From Nitrososphaerota archaeon (GTDB lineage Archaea > Thermoproteota > Nitrososphaeria > Nitrososphaerales > UBA183), in NCBI GenBank assembly GCA_029785685.1, contig JAFLZE010000003.1, positions 40,036 to 104,035 of the forward strand: a stretch of 64,000 bases of DNA, read 5' to 3'. The position numbers and the translations under genes are program-made. The stretch's first letter is position 1. Each line of letters opens with the position of its first letter. The notes beneath the pieces were generated by a model. It did not search any database, was not told the origin of the DNA, and saw nothing but the letters and a program-made list of their open reading frames with translations. Shown here in pieces: positions 25,217 through 32,424 of the stretch.

Positions 25217-25364
25217 GGCTGAGGTAATCCCCGTCTTCTGAATAAGGAATGCGCTTCGTAGGGGCGAATCAGGGTTATGGGGAACATCCCCGAATGGTTG
25301 GATGCCAACTTCTTGAGGGCGTGAAAGGCAAAAAGCGAGAAAGGTTATAGCCGGTCATGGTTGC
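25217..25364 (+). ncRNA. Candidate bridge/seek RNA region of the IS110-type element
   Basis: Non-coding 3' end of the element, about 150 nt. IS110-family transposases use an element-encoded guide RNA made from a non-coding end; in the IS1111 branch this is the end downstream of the ORF. I see small stems: TTCG/CGAA around the string cttcgtaggggcgaa (near 25254-25268) and GGGG AACAT CCCC (25279-25291). Guide loops cannot be assigned by eye. Confidence 0.35.
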
Positions 25365-25876
25365 CTGACCTGCCTCTTCATAGAAGACAGGATGTCCCTC
25401 CTGATCCTGAGGGCGTAGTAGCGGGAGACGTGGCTGGGGGAGAAGCCAGACGAGTCTGGGGAGAAGACCTGCCCCCTTATCCTCGTGAGGAAGACGAACC
25501 CTCCCATCACCCTCTCCAGCAGGGTCGAAGGGACCCTCAGCACGAACTTCTCTATGGTAGTGAAGTAAGGAAGCTTGGACAGTCCGAGCGCGTCGACGAG
25601 CCTGTCTGCCACAGTCAGGAAGTCGTTGGTGTACTCCCTGTAGGACTTCCTCATCCTCTGCGTCAGGACCAGGAGGGCGACGTGCTGCCAGAGAGTGAAG
25701 TCCTTCCTGGAGAACCTGCTCGAATAGCTGGGGATGGCCTGCCGCCGGCAGACCTTGAAGACGGCCCTGACCATCCTTATGTATCGACTCTCCCTCTTCC
25801 TCTGTTCGTCATCGTCCTTCCGGCTCTTCCCTTTGTCCAATCCACATCGAGAGGGAGAGTCGGGGGACGATGGCAA
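25355..25876 (-). pseudogene. Outer IS transposase, N-terminal part
   Basis: N-terminal half of the DDE transposase that continues at 23673-24172. It contains an N-terminal DNA-binding region rich in basic residues, the helical core LWQHVALLVLTQRMRKSYREY and the first catalytic Asp in FSPDSSGFSPSHVSRYYALR. The frame runs into the IS110-type element after KRQVR and stops at 25355. The TTG 25876 start lies about 70 bp inside the right terminal repeat. Confidence 0.8.
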
Positions 25877-25944
25877 GACATCGTGTCTGAAAGAGTCTTG
25901 AGCCTATCACGAAGGGAATCTCATTCAGACCGGATTCCTGAAGG

Positions 25945-25962
25945 GAGGGTTTCTACTGAGCC
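25945..25962. repeat. Right terminal inverted repeat of the outer IS
   Basis: GAGGGTTTCTACTGAGCC, exact complement of the left repeat, directly followed by the near-identical 8-bp target copy. Confidence 0.9.
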
Positions 25963-26030
25963 GGGATCGGTTCGCGCCTTCGCCCGGCGCCACATGGAAA
26001 TACCGGCAAAAAGAGGCCTTCCGAACTGCA

Positions 26031-26975
26031 TTGTATGCTATAGAAGCCCTGTCACTCGCGAAGAGCTACGGGAAAGGAGAGGCGGTGAGCGACGTTTCGC
26101 TCAAGGTGGGTAAAGGGGCGGTGTTCGGCTTCCTCGGCCCCAACGGCGCTGGGAAGACGACCACCATCAGGATGCTGACGACCCTGATCCAGCCTTCGCG
26201 GGGAGATGCCAGGGTGCTGGGCTTTGATTTACGGAGCCACGGGCCTGAGATTAGGCCCCACATCGGCGTTGTCCTCCAGGGAGAGAGCTACGAATATTCG
26301 AAGTCTGTCGAGCAGGCGCTGGACCTCTACGGGATGCTCTGGGACATCCCCAGGAGGACGCGGGAAGAGAGGGCCGAGACACTCCTTGATGAGTTCGGTC
26401 TTGAGGAGCACAGGAAGAAGCTTGTCCAGCACCTGTCGCTGGGCCTCAGGCGAAGGTTGCAGGTCGCTCGCGAGTTCATCCACGACGCCGAACTCCTTTT
26501 CCTCGACGAGCCTACAGTAGGCCTGGATCCCATCGCCCGCAAGGGAACCATGAAGATGATCAGAGAGAAGGTCAGCCGGGGGCTTACAGTCTTCCTCACG
26601 ACCCAGCTGCTGGACGAGGCAGAGACCCTGTGCGACAGGGTTGCAGTGATATTCGGAGGGAAGATCATCTCTGAAGGCACGCCGCGCGAGCTGAAGGACA
26701 CCTATGGCGGAGTCAGGCTGGTGGAGGTGCTAGTAGGATCAGGCGACCCCGGGCTGCTGGCTAGCCGGATGTTGGGGACCAGGTCGGTTTCTGGGGCCGT
26801 CACCGACCCTGACGGCAGGGTGAGGGTCTGGACGTCTGACCCCAGCGGGACGTTCAGCGCCATTCTGGGCGCGGGCGAGGACTTGGGACTCGAGCTGGGT
26901 AGCGTCACCGTCCGGGAGCCCAACCTCGAACAGGCGTTCATCAACCTCATCCAGAAGCAAGGAGGGACGGATTGA
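26031..26975 (+). CDS. ABC-2 type transporter ATP-binding protein (DrrA-like)
   Basis: ATPase of a second exporter. Walker A FLGPNGAGKTTTIRML (about residue 35), Walker B LLFLDEPTVGLDP, and H-loop VFLTTQLLDEAETLCDR are canonical. The signature loop is LSLGLRRRLQ instead of LSGG, a variant known in some export ATPases. The C-terminal extension (residues about 225-314) fits DrrA-type proteins. TTG start. The 68-bp gap to the outer IS leaves little room for upstream control. It overlaps its permease by 4 bp. Confidence 0.92.
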   Translation: MYAIEALSLAKSYGKGEAVSDVSLKVGKGAVFGFLGPNGAGKTTTIRMLTTLIQPSRGDARVLGFDLRSHGPEIRPHIGVVLQGESYEYSKSVEQALDLYGMLWDIPRRTREERAETLLDEFGLEEHRKKLVQHLSLGLRRRLQVAREFIHDAELLFLDEPTVGLDPIARKGTMKMIREKVSRGLTVFLTTQLLDEAETLCDRVAVIFGGKIISEGTPRELKDTYGGVRLVEVLVGSGDPGLLASRMLGTRSVSGAVTDPDGRVRVWTSDPSGTFSAILGAGEDLGLELGSVTVREPNLEQAFINLIQKQGGTD

Positions 26976-27736
26976 ACCGCATAGCAAGGCTCGTCGTGCG
27001 CGACATGTGGGTGATGAACCGGGGGCTCCTTGTGATACAGTTCGTCCTCCCGCTCTTCCTGCTTTTCGTCGCCAGCTTCCCGCTGTCGGCGTTGATCGCT
27101 CCGTTCAGCGTGGACGGGCTGGCCGTCACCTACCAGAGGTTCATCGCGGTCGGGCTCGTCGCCCAGACGACCATGACCGGGTCGCTGGTGGGAGGGACCC
27201 TCCTGTTCACAGACAGGAGGCACGGCATGTTCGAGCAGATACTGGTTGGGCCCTTCGCGAAATCGACCTACGCGGCCAGCAAGATATTCTCGTCAATGCT
27301 GATAGGATTGCTGGGAGCGGCCCTCGTAGCACTGTTCGGACTCCCCTTCACCTACGGGGCAGCAGTCACCATCCCTGGGGCTGCGGCGGCGCTGGCCGCA
27401 GTGGTCCTCGGCGCCGTGGTGTTCAGCGGGTTCTCGATTATCCTGGCCAGCCTGTTCAAGTCGCTCGAGGCGTTCGAGGGGACATTCAACCTGCTGTTCA
27501 TCCTGCTCACCTTCGTGAGCTCGACGCTCTATCCCCTGGCGTCGGTCCCCCCTGCCCTCAGGGACTTCATGCTCCTGAACCCCCTGACCTACGTCGTCGA
27601 CCTGACCAGGGCCGGGATGCTGGGCCTGAGCTCCCCCTACGTCTGGTGGGAGGGCCCGGTGCTCGCGGTCGAGGCGGCCGTAGTCTTCGCGTTGGCTCTG
27701 GCCTCCATCCGAAGAATCAGCCTAAGCGGGACCTAA
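26972..27736 (+). CDS. ABC-2 family transporter permease
   Basis: Six-helix membrane subunit (254 aa) of the exporter with the preceding ATPase. TTG 26972 overlaps the upstream TGA (TTGA), giving tight coupling. Hydrophobic segments begin near residues 19, 55, 100, 130, 165 and 230, and the family string ASKIFSSMLIGLLGA is seen. Smaller than the permease at 772, as it lacks the large outer domain. Substrate unknown. Confidence 0.9.
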   Translation: MNRIARLVVRDMWVMNRGLLVIQFVLPLFLLFVASFPLSALIAPFSVDGLAVTYQRFIAVGLVAQTTMTGSLVGGTLLFTDRRHGMFEQILVGPFAKSTYAASKIFSSMLIGLLGAALVALFGLPFTYGAAVTIPGAAAALAAVVLGAVVFSGFSIILASLFKSLEAFEGTFNLLFILLTFVSSTLYPLASVPPALRDFMLLNPLTYVVDLTRAGMLGLSSPYVWWEGPVLAVEAAVVFALALASIRRISLSGT

Positions 27737-27780
27737 GCAGGCGGGCCAGGACTCCGAACCTCGGCCCGTTGCCTGCCGGG

Positions 27781-28206
27781 TTAGTCTACCCCGTGGACCT
27801 CTTGGTCTTCTTCCCTGAGGAACGAGTTGAGCAGCTTTCCCTCGCGGAAGAAGTCTTTGATGGAGAGGACCCCGAACAGGGTCCCGTCGTCGTTCTCCAC
27901 CACCAGGTGCCTTATACCGTTGTCCGCCATGAGCCTGACCGCCGTGGAGGCTCTGTCAGACCGCTTGACGCTGATCAGCTTCTTTGTCGACACGGCGTCC
28001 AGCCGCCCCGAGAGGGCCACCCCCTTCGCCACGGCCCTGACCACGTCCCTTTCGGAGAGCACGGCCTCTGCCTTCACCGGGCTCACAGAGGGCGCTACCA
28101 CCAGGAGGCCGATCTTCTCCCGGGCGAAGACTTCTGCGGCCTGTTTTATGGTCGCCCCTGGGCTTATGGTAACCGGCCTGCGCTTGACCAGGGCCTCGAC
28201 CCTCAA
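27781..28206 (-). CDS. CBS-domain pair protein
   Basis: A small regulatory protein of two CBS motifs (about 141 aa) that likely binds an adenosyl ligand such as AMP, ATP or SAM. Motifs: VTISPGATIKQAAEVFAREKIGLLVV, then LSERDVVRAV, and SDRASTAVRLMADNGIRHLVV with VLSIKDFFRE. The start is TTG 28206, which overlaps the stop of citrate synthase (TTGA), so the two genes are coupled. Regulation of citrate synthase or of TCA flux by energy charge is an attractive but untested inference. Confidence 0.85.
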   Translation of the reverse strand: MRVEALVKRRPVTISPGATIKQAAEVFAREKIGLLVVAPSVSPVKAEAVLSERDVVRAVAKGVALSGRLDAVSTKKLISVKRSDRASTAVRLMADNGIRHLVVENDDGTLFGVLSIKDFFREGKLLNSFLREEDQEVHGVD

Positions 28207-29450
28207 GGCCTCAGCCCCTTGGAGGTTCGACCTTCTATGGAGGTGTAGGTCATGAGTTGCGGACCGACGTAGTCCGAGATAGGCCTGATTATCCTGTTGT
28301 CGGCGTACTGTTCCAGGACGTGGGCGAGCCATCCGGGAGCACGGCCTATGGCGAACACCGGGGTGAACAGATACGCAGGCACTCCCATGTGGTTCAAGGC
28401 CAGTCCGGAGAAGAGGTCGACGTTGGGGTATAGGTTCTTCTCCTTCAGGAGTATGGCCTCGATCCGCTGGATGATCTCCAGCGACTCCTTCTCCTTCGGA
28501 GTCCGCACGAAGTGCTCTGCCATGTCGCTCAGGATCTTCGCCCGCGGATCCATGGTCTTGTAGACCCTGTGACCGAAGCCGTTGATCTTCGCCTTGCTGG
28601 CCAGCTTCCCGCGGATGTAGGCGTCCACCTTGGCCGGGGAGCCGATTTCTGCGGTCATCTCGACCACCTTCTCGTTGGCCCCGCCGTGGAGCGGGCCCTT
28701 GAGAGCCCCCACGGCTCCGGTGACGGCCGAATAGATGTCCGAGAGGGTCGAAGCTATGACCCGGGCGGTGAAGGTCGAAGCGTTAAACTCGTGGTCCGCA
28801 TGGAGGATCAGTAGGACGTCCATCAGCCTCGAATCCTCTTCGGATGGGACCTTGCCTGACAACATATAGAGGAAATTGGCCGCGAAGGAGAGGTCTTCGC
28901 GCGGGGCGACCACCTCCTGGTCGTGCTTGTGCCTGTGGATCGCCGCCACCATCGTCCCCATCTTCGCCGCAATGGACATGGCTTTCTCCTGCTGCGAGTA
29001 CATCGGGTCGTCAAAGACCCCGAGGGCAGCAACCCCGACCCTCAGCGCGTCCATGGTGTCGCAGTTCTGAGGGAGGGTGGTGAGGATCGACACCAGCTCG
29101 CGCGGTATCGCGCGCTTAGAATCGAGCTCCTCGCTGAAGCCTTTGAGCTCGTTCACGGTCGGGAGATGGCCGTTCCAGAGGAGGAACGCCGTTTCCTCGT
29201 AATTGGAGTGAGTCGTCAGGTCTGCTATGTCGTAGCCGCGGTAGAGCAGGCGTCCCTCGTGGCCGTCGATGAAGGTGATGGAGCTCTTCCCGGCGACGAC
29301 GTCCTCGAGCCCCTTCGCCTGGGTGGTCAGGCGCTGGATGATCTGGTCCATGGTCTCAGAATATTTGCCGAGCGATGCGAGCTTGGAGTAGGTATCCCTC
29401 GACAGCTTCACGGTCGTAGAATCTGATTCTGGGTTCTTGGGCATCGGCAT
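28203..29450 (-). CDS. Citrate synthase with N-terminal extension
   Basis: Condenses acetyl-CoA and oxaloacetate to open the TCA cycle. Catalytic residues are in ILHADHEFNAS (His), INGFGHRVYK (His) and NVDLFSGLAL (Asp). The core starts near residue 48 (LEDVVAGKSSITFIDG). The first 45 residues are additional: TTVKLSRDTYSKLASLGKY SETMDQIIQRL, which resembles the ribbon-helix-helix/antitoxin-like DUF7557 pattern. ATG 29450 has A/T-rich TATA sequence (taatatacc, minus, 29475-29483) about 29 bp upstream. The fusion is supported because no internal start fits the promoter spacing. Confidence 0.93.
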   Translation of the reverse strand: MPMPKNPESDSTTVKLSRDTYSKLASLGKYSETMDQIIQRLTTQAKGLEDVVAGKSSITFIDGHEGRLLYRGYDIADLTTHSNYEETAFLLWNGHLPTVNELKGFSEELDSKRAIPRELVSILTTLPQNCDTMDALRVGVAALGVFDDPMYSQQEKAMSIAAKMGTMVAAIHRHKHDQEVVAPREDLSFAANFLYMLSGKVPSEEDSRLMDVLLILHADHEFNASTFTARVIASTLSDIYSAVTGAVGALKGPLHGGANEKVVEMTAEIGSPAKVDAYIRGKLASKAKINGFGHRVYKTMDPRAKILSDMAEHFVRTPKEKESLEIIQRIEAILLKEKNLYPNVDLFSGLALNHMGVPAYLFTPVFAIGRAPGWLAHVLEQYADNRIIRPISDYVGPQLMTYTSIEGRTSKGLRP

Positions 29451-29558
29451 GACGGCAATATAATCAATATCTTTGGTATATTAGGTTTTGGTAGACTGCG
29501 AGGGCGAACCCGATTAGGGCCGACAGGTAAAAAGGGCACCCATGTAAGGGAAGAGACG

Positions 29559-30581
29559 GTGTCTTCTCTGACTCGAATCGCTGTCGTGGGCACCGGGGTG
29601 GCAGGGGCGTATCTGCTCAACCGCCTTCCGGCCGACGTGGAGGCAGAGGCTTTCGAGATGCGGACGGAGAAGAACTGGTACACGGTGTGCGCCTGGGGGA
29701 CTAGTCAGCCCTTCATCTCTGACCTGGTGAAACAGGCAGGGTTCAACTTCGACGACTACATCCTCCACAGGGGAAAGAAGATGCGCGTCGACCTCGGAGA
29801 CGAGGAGGTCACCATACCCCTCAGAGGACTGGTCACCTACGATAAGCACAGGCTGACGGAGGACATGCTGAAGGGAAAGAAGGTGCACTGGGGGGCGCAC
29901 GTCAAGGAGGCCAACGGGGACTTCCGGGGCTTCGACCACGTAGTGGACGCCACAGGTCTGCACAGGTCTCTCCTCCCGAAGGTCCAGGACGACCTGCTGA
30001 TCCCTGCGCTCGAGTACCAGGTGAAGTCCAAGGACCTCCCCTACGACGACTTCGTGATCAAGCCTTATCCAGGCCTCGCGGGCTATTGGTGGTACTTCCC
30101 CCTGGGGGACGGCATGGCCCATGTTGGGGGCGGCGACCTTCACCATAGGTATCAGGGCGACCTCGACGAGTTCGTGAAGAAGTACCACTGCGAGGTCGTC
30201 AGGAAGATAGGGAGGCCTGTGAGAGTGACGCCTCCCAAGTACATGGAGCCCTTCTTCGACGGAAAGGTCACAGGGGTGGGCGAATCCATCGGCACGGTCT
30301 ACCCGATGCTGGGAGAAGGGATAATCCCCAGCATGCAGTGCGTCAATCTGTTCGTGGACCACCTGGGCGACAGGGAAGGGTACAGGAAGGCGGTCCTGGA
30401 CCACTACTCCGAGTACGCCAAGGTCTACAGGTTCATCAAGGCCAAAGTGGAGGACAAGTTCAGCCTGATGAAGATGTGGCCCTCGCTCCTGTCTGTCTAC
30501 ATGTACATGAGGGGGAACGAGAGGCGCTTCGGCCTTCAGACCAGGTTCAACGACTTCTTCAAAGTCATCACGAGGCTCTAG
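29559..30581 (+). CDS. FAD-dependent oxidoreductase (geranylgeranyl reductase-like)
   Basis: A flavoprotein with a short Rossmann motif IAVVGTGVAGAYLLNRL at residues 7-23, a DATGLHRSL segment (FAD-binding), and the late IGTVYPMLGEGIIPSMQC that matches the conserved GD(A)...P loop of GGR-type enzymes. 340 residues. It lacks the usual Cys-rich or YxWxFPK-type strings except GYWWYFPLGDG, a close equivalent. GTG start with a TATA-like taaaaag (about 29527-29534) upstream. It is directly followed by the AlaX-like gene. Confidence 0.8.
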   Translation: MSSLTRIAVVGTGVAGAYLLNRLPADVEAEAFEMRTEKNWYTVCAWGTSQPFISDLVKQAGFNFDDYILHRGKKMRVDLGDEEVTIPLRGLVTYDKHRLTEDMLKGKKVHWGAHVKEANGDFRGFDHVVDATGLHRSLLPKVQDDLLIPALEYQVKSKDLPYDDFVIKPYPGLAGYWWYFPLGDGMAHVGGGDLHHRYQGDLDEFVKKYHCEVVRKIGRPVRVTPPKYMEPFFDGKVTGVGESIGTVYPMLGEGIIPSMQCVNLFVDHLGDREGYRKAVLDHYSEYAKVYRFIKAKVEDKFSLMKMWPSLLSVYMYMRGNERRFGLQTRFNDFFKVITRL

Positions 30582-31034
30582 TTGAGCGCCGAAGAACTCA
30601 AGACTCATTCCGCAGTCCACGTCCTCAAAGGGGCCGTACAGGGGGTGCTGGGCGCGAAGTGGACGGCCTCGGTGCACGTTTCAGGGAGTCACGGGAGGCT
30701 GACCGTCAAGTTCGACAGGGAGCCAACTGCCGAGGAACTGTCCAAGATAGAGCGGCTGACAAACGAGAAGGTCTCGGAAGGGGTCGAGTTGCTGGAGTTT
30801 GAGATGGAGCGACAGGAGGCCGAGGGGCACTTCGGGGACGCCATCTACGACCTGTTCCCGGTCCCGCCCGAAGTGACGCTGCTGAAGATCGTTAGGATTC
30901 CCGACTGGAGCATCAACTGCTGCAACGAGCCCCACGTCGACAACACCATCCAAGTAGGGGAGATCAGGCTCGGGAAGCCCCGTTTCAGGCACTCCAAAGG
31001 GGAACTCGAACTGGAGTTCGACCTCGTGGAGTGA
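30582..31034 (+). CDS. AlaX-like aminoacyl-tRNA editing protein
   Basis: Second-additional-domain (SAD) protein predicted to hydrolyse mischarged tRNA, likely Ser-tRNA(Ala). The zinc-site elements are present: HSAVHVLKGAV (H-x3-H) near residue 9 and CCNEPHV (C-x3-H) near residue 113, followed by the family tail GEIRLGKPRFRHSKGELEL. At 150 residues it is a compact type I-like AlaX. The TTG start abuts the stop of the oxidoreductase, so they are one unit, and tRNA-Arg follows 41 bp later. Confidence 0.75.
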   Translation: MSAEELKTHSAVHVLKGAVQGVLGAKWTASVHVSGSHGRLTVKFDREPTAEELSKIERLTNEKVSEGVELLEFEMERQEAEGHFGDAIYDLFPVPPEVTLLKIVRIPDWSINCCNEPHVDNTIQVGEIRLGKPRFRHSKGELELEFDLVE

Positions 31035-31075
31035 ACAGGAACAGGTAATATCCTGGTTCTTTTCGGGCCATGGCT

Positions 31076-31182
31076 GGGCCCGTAGCGCAGATCCATGCTT
31101 GAGCGAAATACGGATAGCGCGGCAGCCTCCTACACGTCGTGGAGCGAGCTGTAGGTCGTGCGTTCAAATCGCACCGGGCCCG
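31076..31182 (+). tRNA. tRNA-Arg(CCT) with an anticodon-loop intron and a D-loop insertion
   Basis: Acceptor GGGCCCG (31076-31082) pairs with CGGGCCC (31175-31181); T-arm GTGCG TTCAAAT CGCAC (31158-31174); anticodon stem GCAGC/GCTGT; anticodon CCT at 31129-31131. A 14-nt intron (31133-31146) sits at the canonical 37/38 position and forms a strict bulge-helix-bulge: helix CTCC/GGAG with 3-nt bulges TAC and CGA. The D-loop (31089-31116) is 28 nt instead of about 10, with an internal ATCC/GGAT pairing, so a second intron of about 18 nt is likely. TATA-like ggtaatatcc at 31043-31052. Confidence 0.88.
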
Positions 31183-31564
31183 TGAATTCAACGGTTTCTA
31201 TCCGCATTCGGCCGAGCATGAGAAGCAGCCGACGACGCGTAAACGGCGTCAGCGTGTTCTACGGGGTGACGGGTGGAAGGGACGCTGCCCTAGTGACGGT
31301 AGCCACCTGTGCTGTTCTCCAAGCCTGGAAGCCCGGTGGCCAGAGTCGAAGGGTTACTGGAAGCCTGAAGGAGCCCAAGGAGGGGTAGAACAGCCTCTCC
31401 TCTTTGAGGCGCGGACAGGCCGCCGTGTGCTCGGCCGCGGGCGCACCTGTGACTAGACCGTTCCGGACCAGGGTCCCTGGTCTCGCGGAGCAGCTTTCAA
31501 GGCTCTTTCCTGGCTGTTCAACACCACAGGATTAAGTCGGCGCTCTAGGATCCCCCTTCTAAGA
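31183..31564. other. Non-coding stretch with strong hairpins
   Basis: No convincing ORF. Several stems are evident: GACGC/GCGTC (31234-31250), GCCACC/GGTGGC (31302-31340) and the perfect 8-bp palindrome GACCAGGG-t-CCCTGGTC (31466-31482). It could hold a structured RNA downstream of tRNA-Arg, or the last palindrome could simply be a terminator. A TATA-like gattaag (31530-31536) belongs to the next gene. Confidence 0.4.
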
Positions 31565-32365
31565 ATGAACAAAGCCGTAGCCATTTCAGCAGTGGTGTTG
31601 CTGGCAACCCTCGGGTTTTCAGCGTACGCCTACACCGTCTACCTCCCAAGCATCTCCAACAGCTCCCAAGCTGGGCCCGGCTCCAGCTCGCTGAGCATCT
31701 ACCTGTCAGACCCACCGCCTAGCAGCCCCAACCTCAGCTATCTCCTCGTCAATGTGACGAGCGTCACCATCAAGTACTCCTCCAACGTCACGGCAGTCAC
31801 CACCTCGGGGTCAACTTCGAGCGCCGTCAGCTTGAGCACGACTACGAATACCACTAGCAGCACCAGCAGTAGCACGAGCACCAGCTCTCTTACTTCACAC
31901 TCCCTGAGCACGTCTTCTTCCACCAGCTCTTCCACCATCCGGTCCGGGTTCGTGAACCGGTACGTCTACAACGTATCAGCTAGCGTGGGGGATAACGTAA
32001 ACCTCACCAAGCTCCAGGGCAGCTCCCTCCTCTTGGGGACCACTAGCATCCCCTCCGGGAACGTGACAGGCGTCGTCCTCCACATCACCGGAGCCAAGGC
32101 CTTCTGGGCCGATGGGACGTCCACTCAGCTCAGAGTGGTGGCGGATGGGAAGCTGATGATCAACGTGCACTTCACCGTCCAGTCAAGCGGCTCCACAGAC
32201 CTCACCCTGAGCATCTCGCCGGGAGACATACACGTCAGTCCCGGTCAAGCTTCTGTACTCAGTCCTGTAGTCCACGTGACCGCGGTCAGCACTGGATCGA
32301 GAGGAACGCAGACGGCTGAAGCCACAGTCACCGAATCCGAGAACTCGACCTCGAGCACAACCTAG
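31565..32365 (+). CDS. Secreted/membrane-anchored DUF4382-like surface protein
   Basis: An N-terminal signal or anchor helix (AVAISAVVLLATLGFSAYAY, residues 4-23) is followed by a short beta segment typical of DUF4382 (SLSIYLSDPPPSSPNLSYLLVNVTSVTI), a low-complexity Ser/Thr stretch (residues about 78-127) and a second beta domain (VTGVVLHITGAKAFWADGTS). Many N-x-S/T sequons and the Ser/Thr linker point to heavy glycosylation on the cell surface. Function unknown. ATG 31565 is about 31 bp after a TATA-like box. Confidence 0.75.
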   Translation: MNKAVAISAVVLLATLGFSAYAYTVYLPSISNSSQAGPGSSSLSIYLSDPPPSSPNLSYLLVNVTSVTIKYSSNVTAVTTSGSTSSAVSLSTTTNTTSSTSSSTSTSSLTSHSLSTSSSTSSSTIRSGFVNRYVYNVSASVGDNVNLTKLQGSSLLLGTTSIPSGNVTGVVLHITGAKAFWADGTSTQLRVVADGKLMINVHFTVQSSGSTDLTLSISPGDIHVSPGQASVLSPVVHVTAVSTGSRGTQTAEATVTESENSTSSTT

Positions 32366-32424
32366 GCGTCGGGGGCCGCTCGGCCCTCGACCTCCCATGT
32401 TTTTTCGCTGCCTGAACCTAGTCC

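Larger units (their letters stand above)
24179..25364 (+). mobile_element. IS110-family element nested in the outer IS
   Basis: Inserted into the transposase gene of the outer IS. The probable edges are set by the direct repeat CTGACC (24173-24178 and 25365-25370), one copy of which would be original sequence. The element is about 1.19 kb with one ORF. It has almost no non-coding DNA left of the ORF (10-36 bp) but about 150 bp to its right, the layout known from the IS1111 branch rather than from classical IS110. The limits are inferred, not proven. Confidence 0.7.
23696..25962. mobile_element. IS4/IS5-superfamily insertion sequence, split by IS110-type element
   Basis: The ends are an exact 18-bp inverted repeat (GGCTCAGTAGAAACCCTC at 23696-23713, its complement at 25945-25962). 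Flanking 8-mers GGGATTGG (23688-23695) and GGGATCGG (25963-25970) look like a target duplication that has since changed at one base. Without the inner element the IS is about 1.07 kb. Size, 8-bp duplication and a DDE transposase recall the ISH1 group of the IS5 family, but the assignment is by memory. Confidence 0.85.

Noticed and set aside
31860..31945. CRISPR-like or tandem repeat in the Ser/Thr codons of the surface protein
   Set aside because: It is low-complexity coding sequence (AGC/ACC/TCT runs) without spacers or regular unit length.
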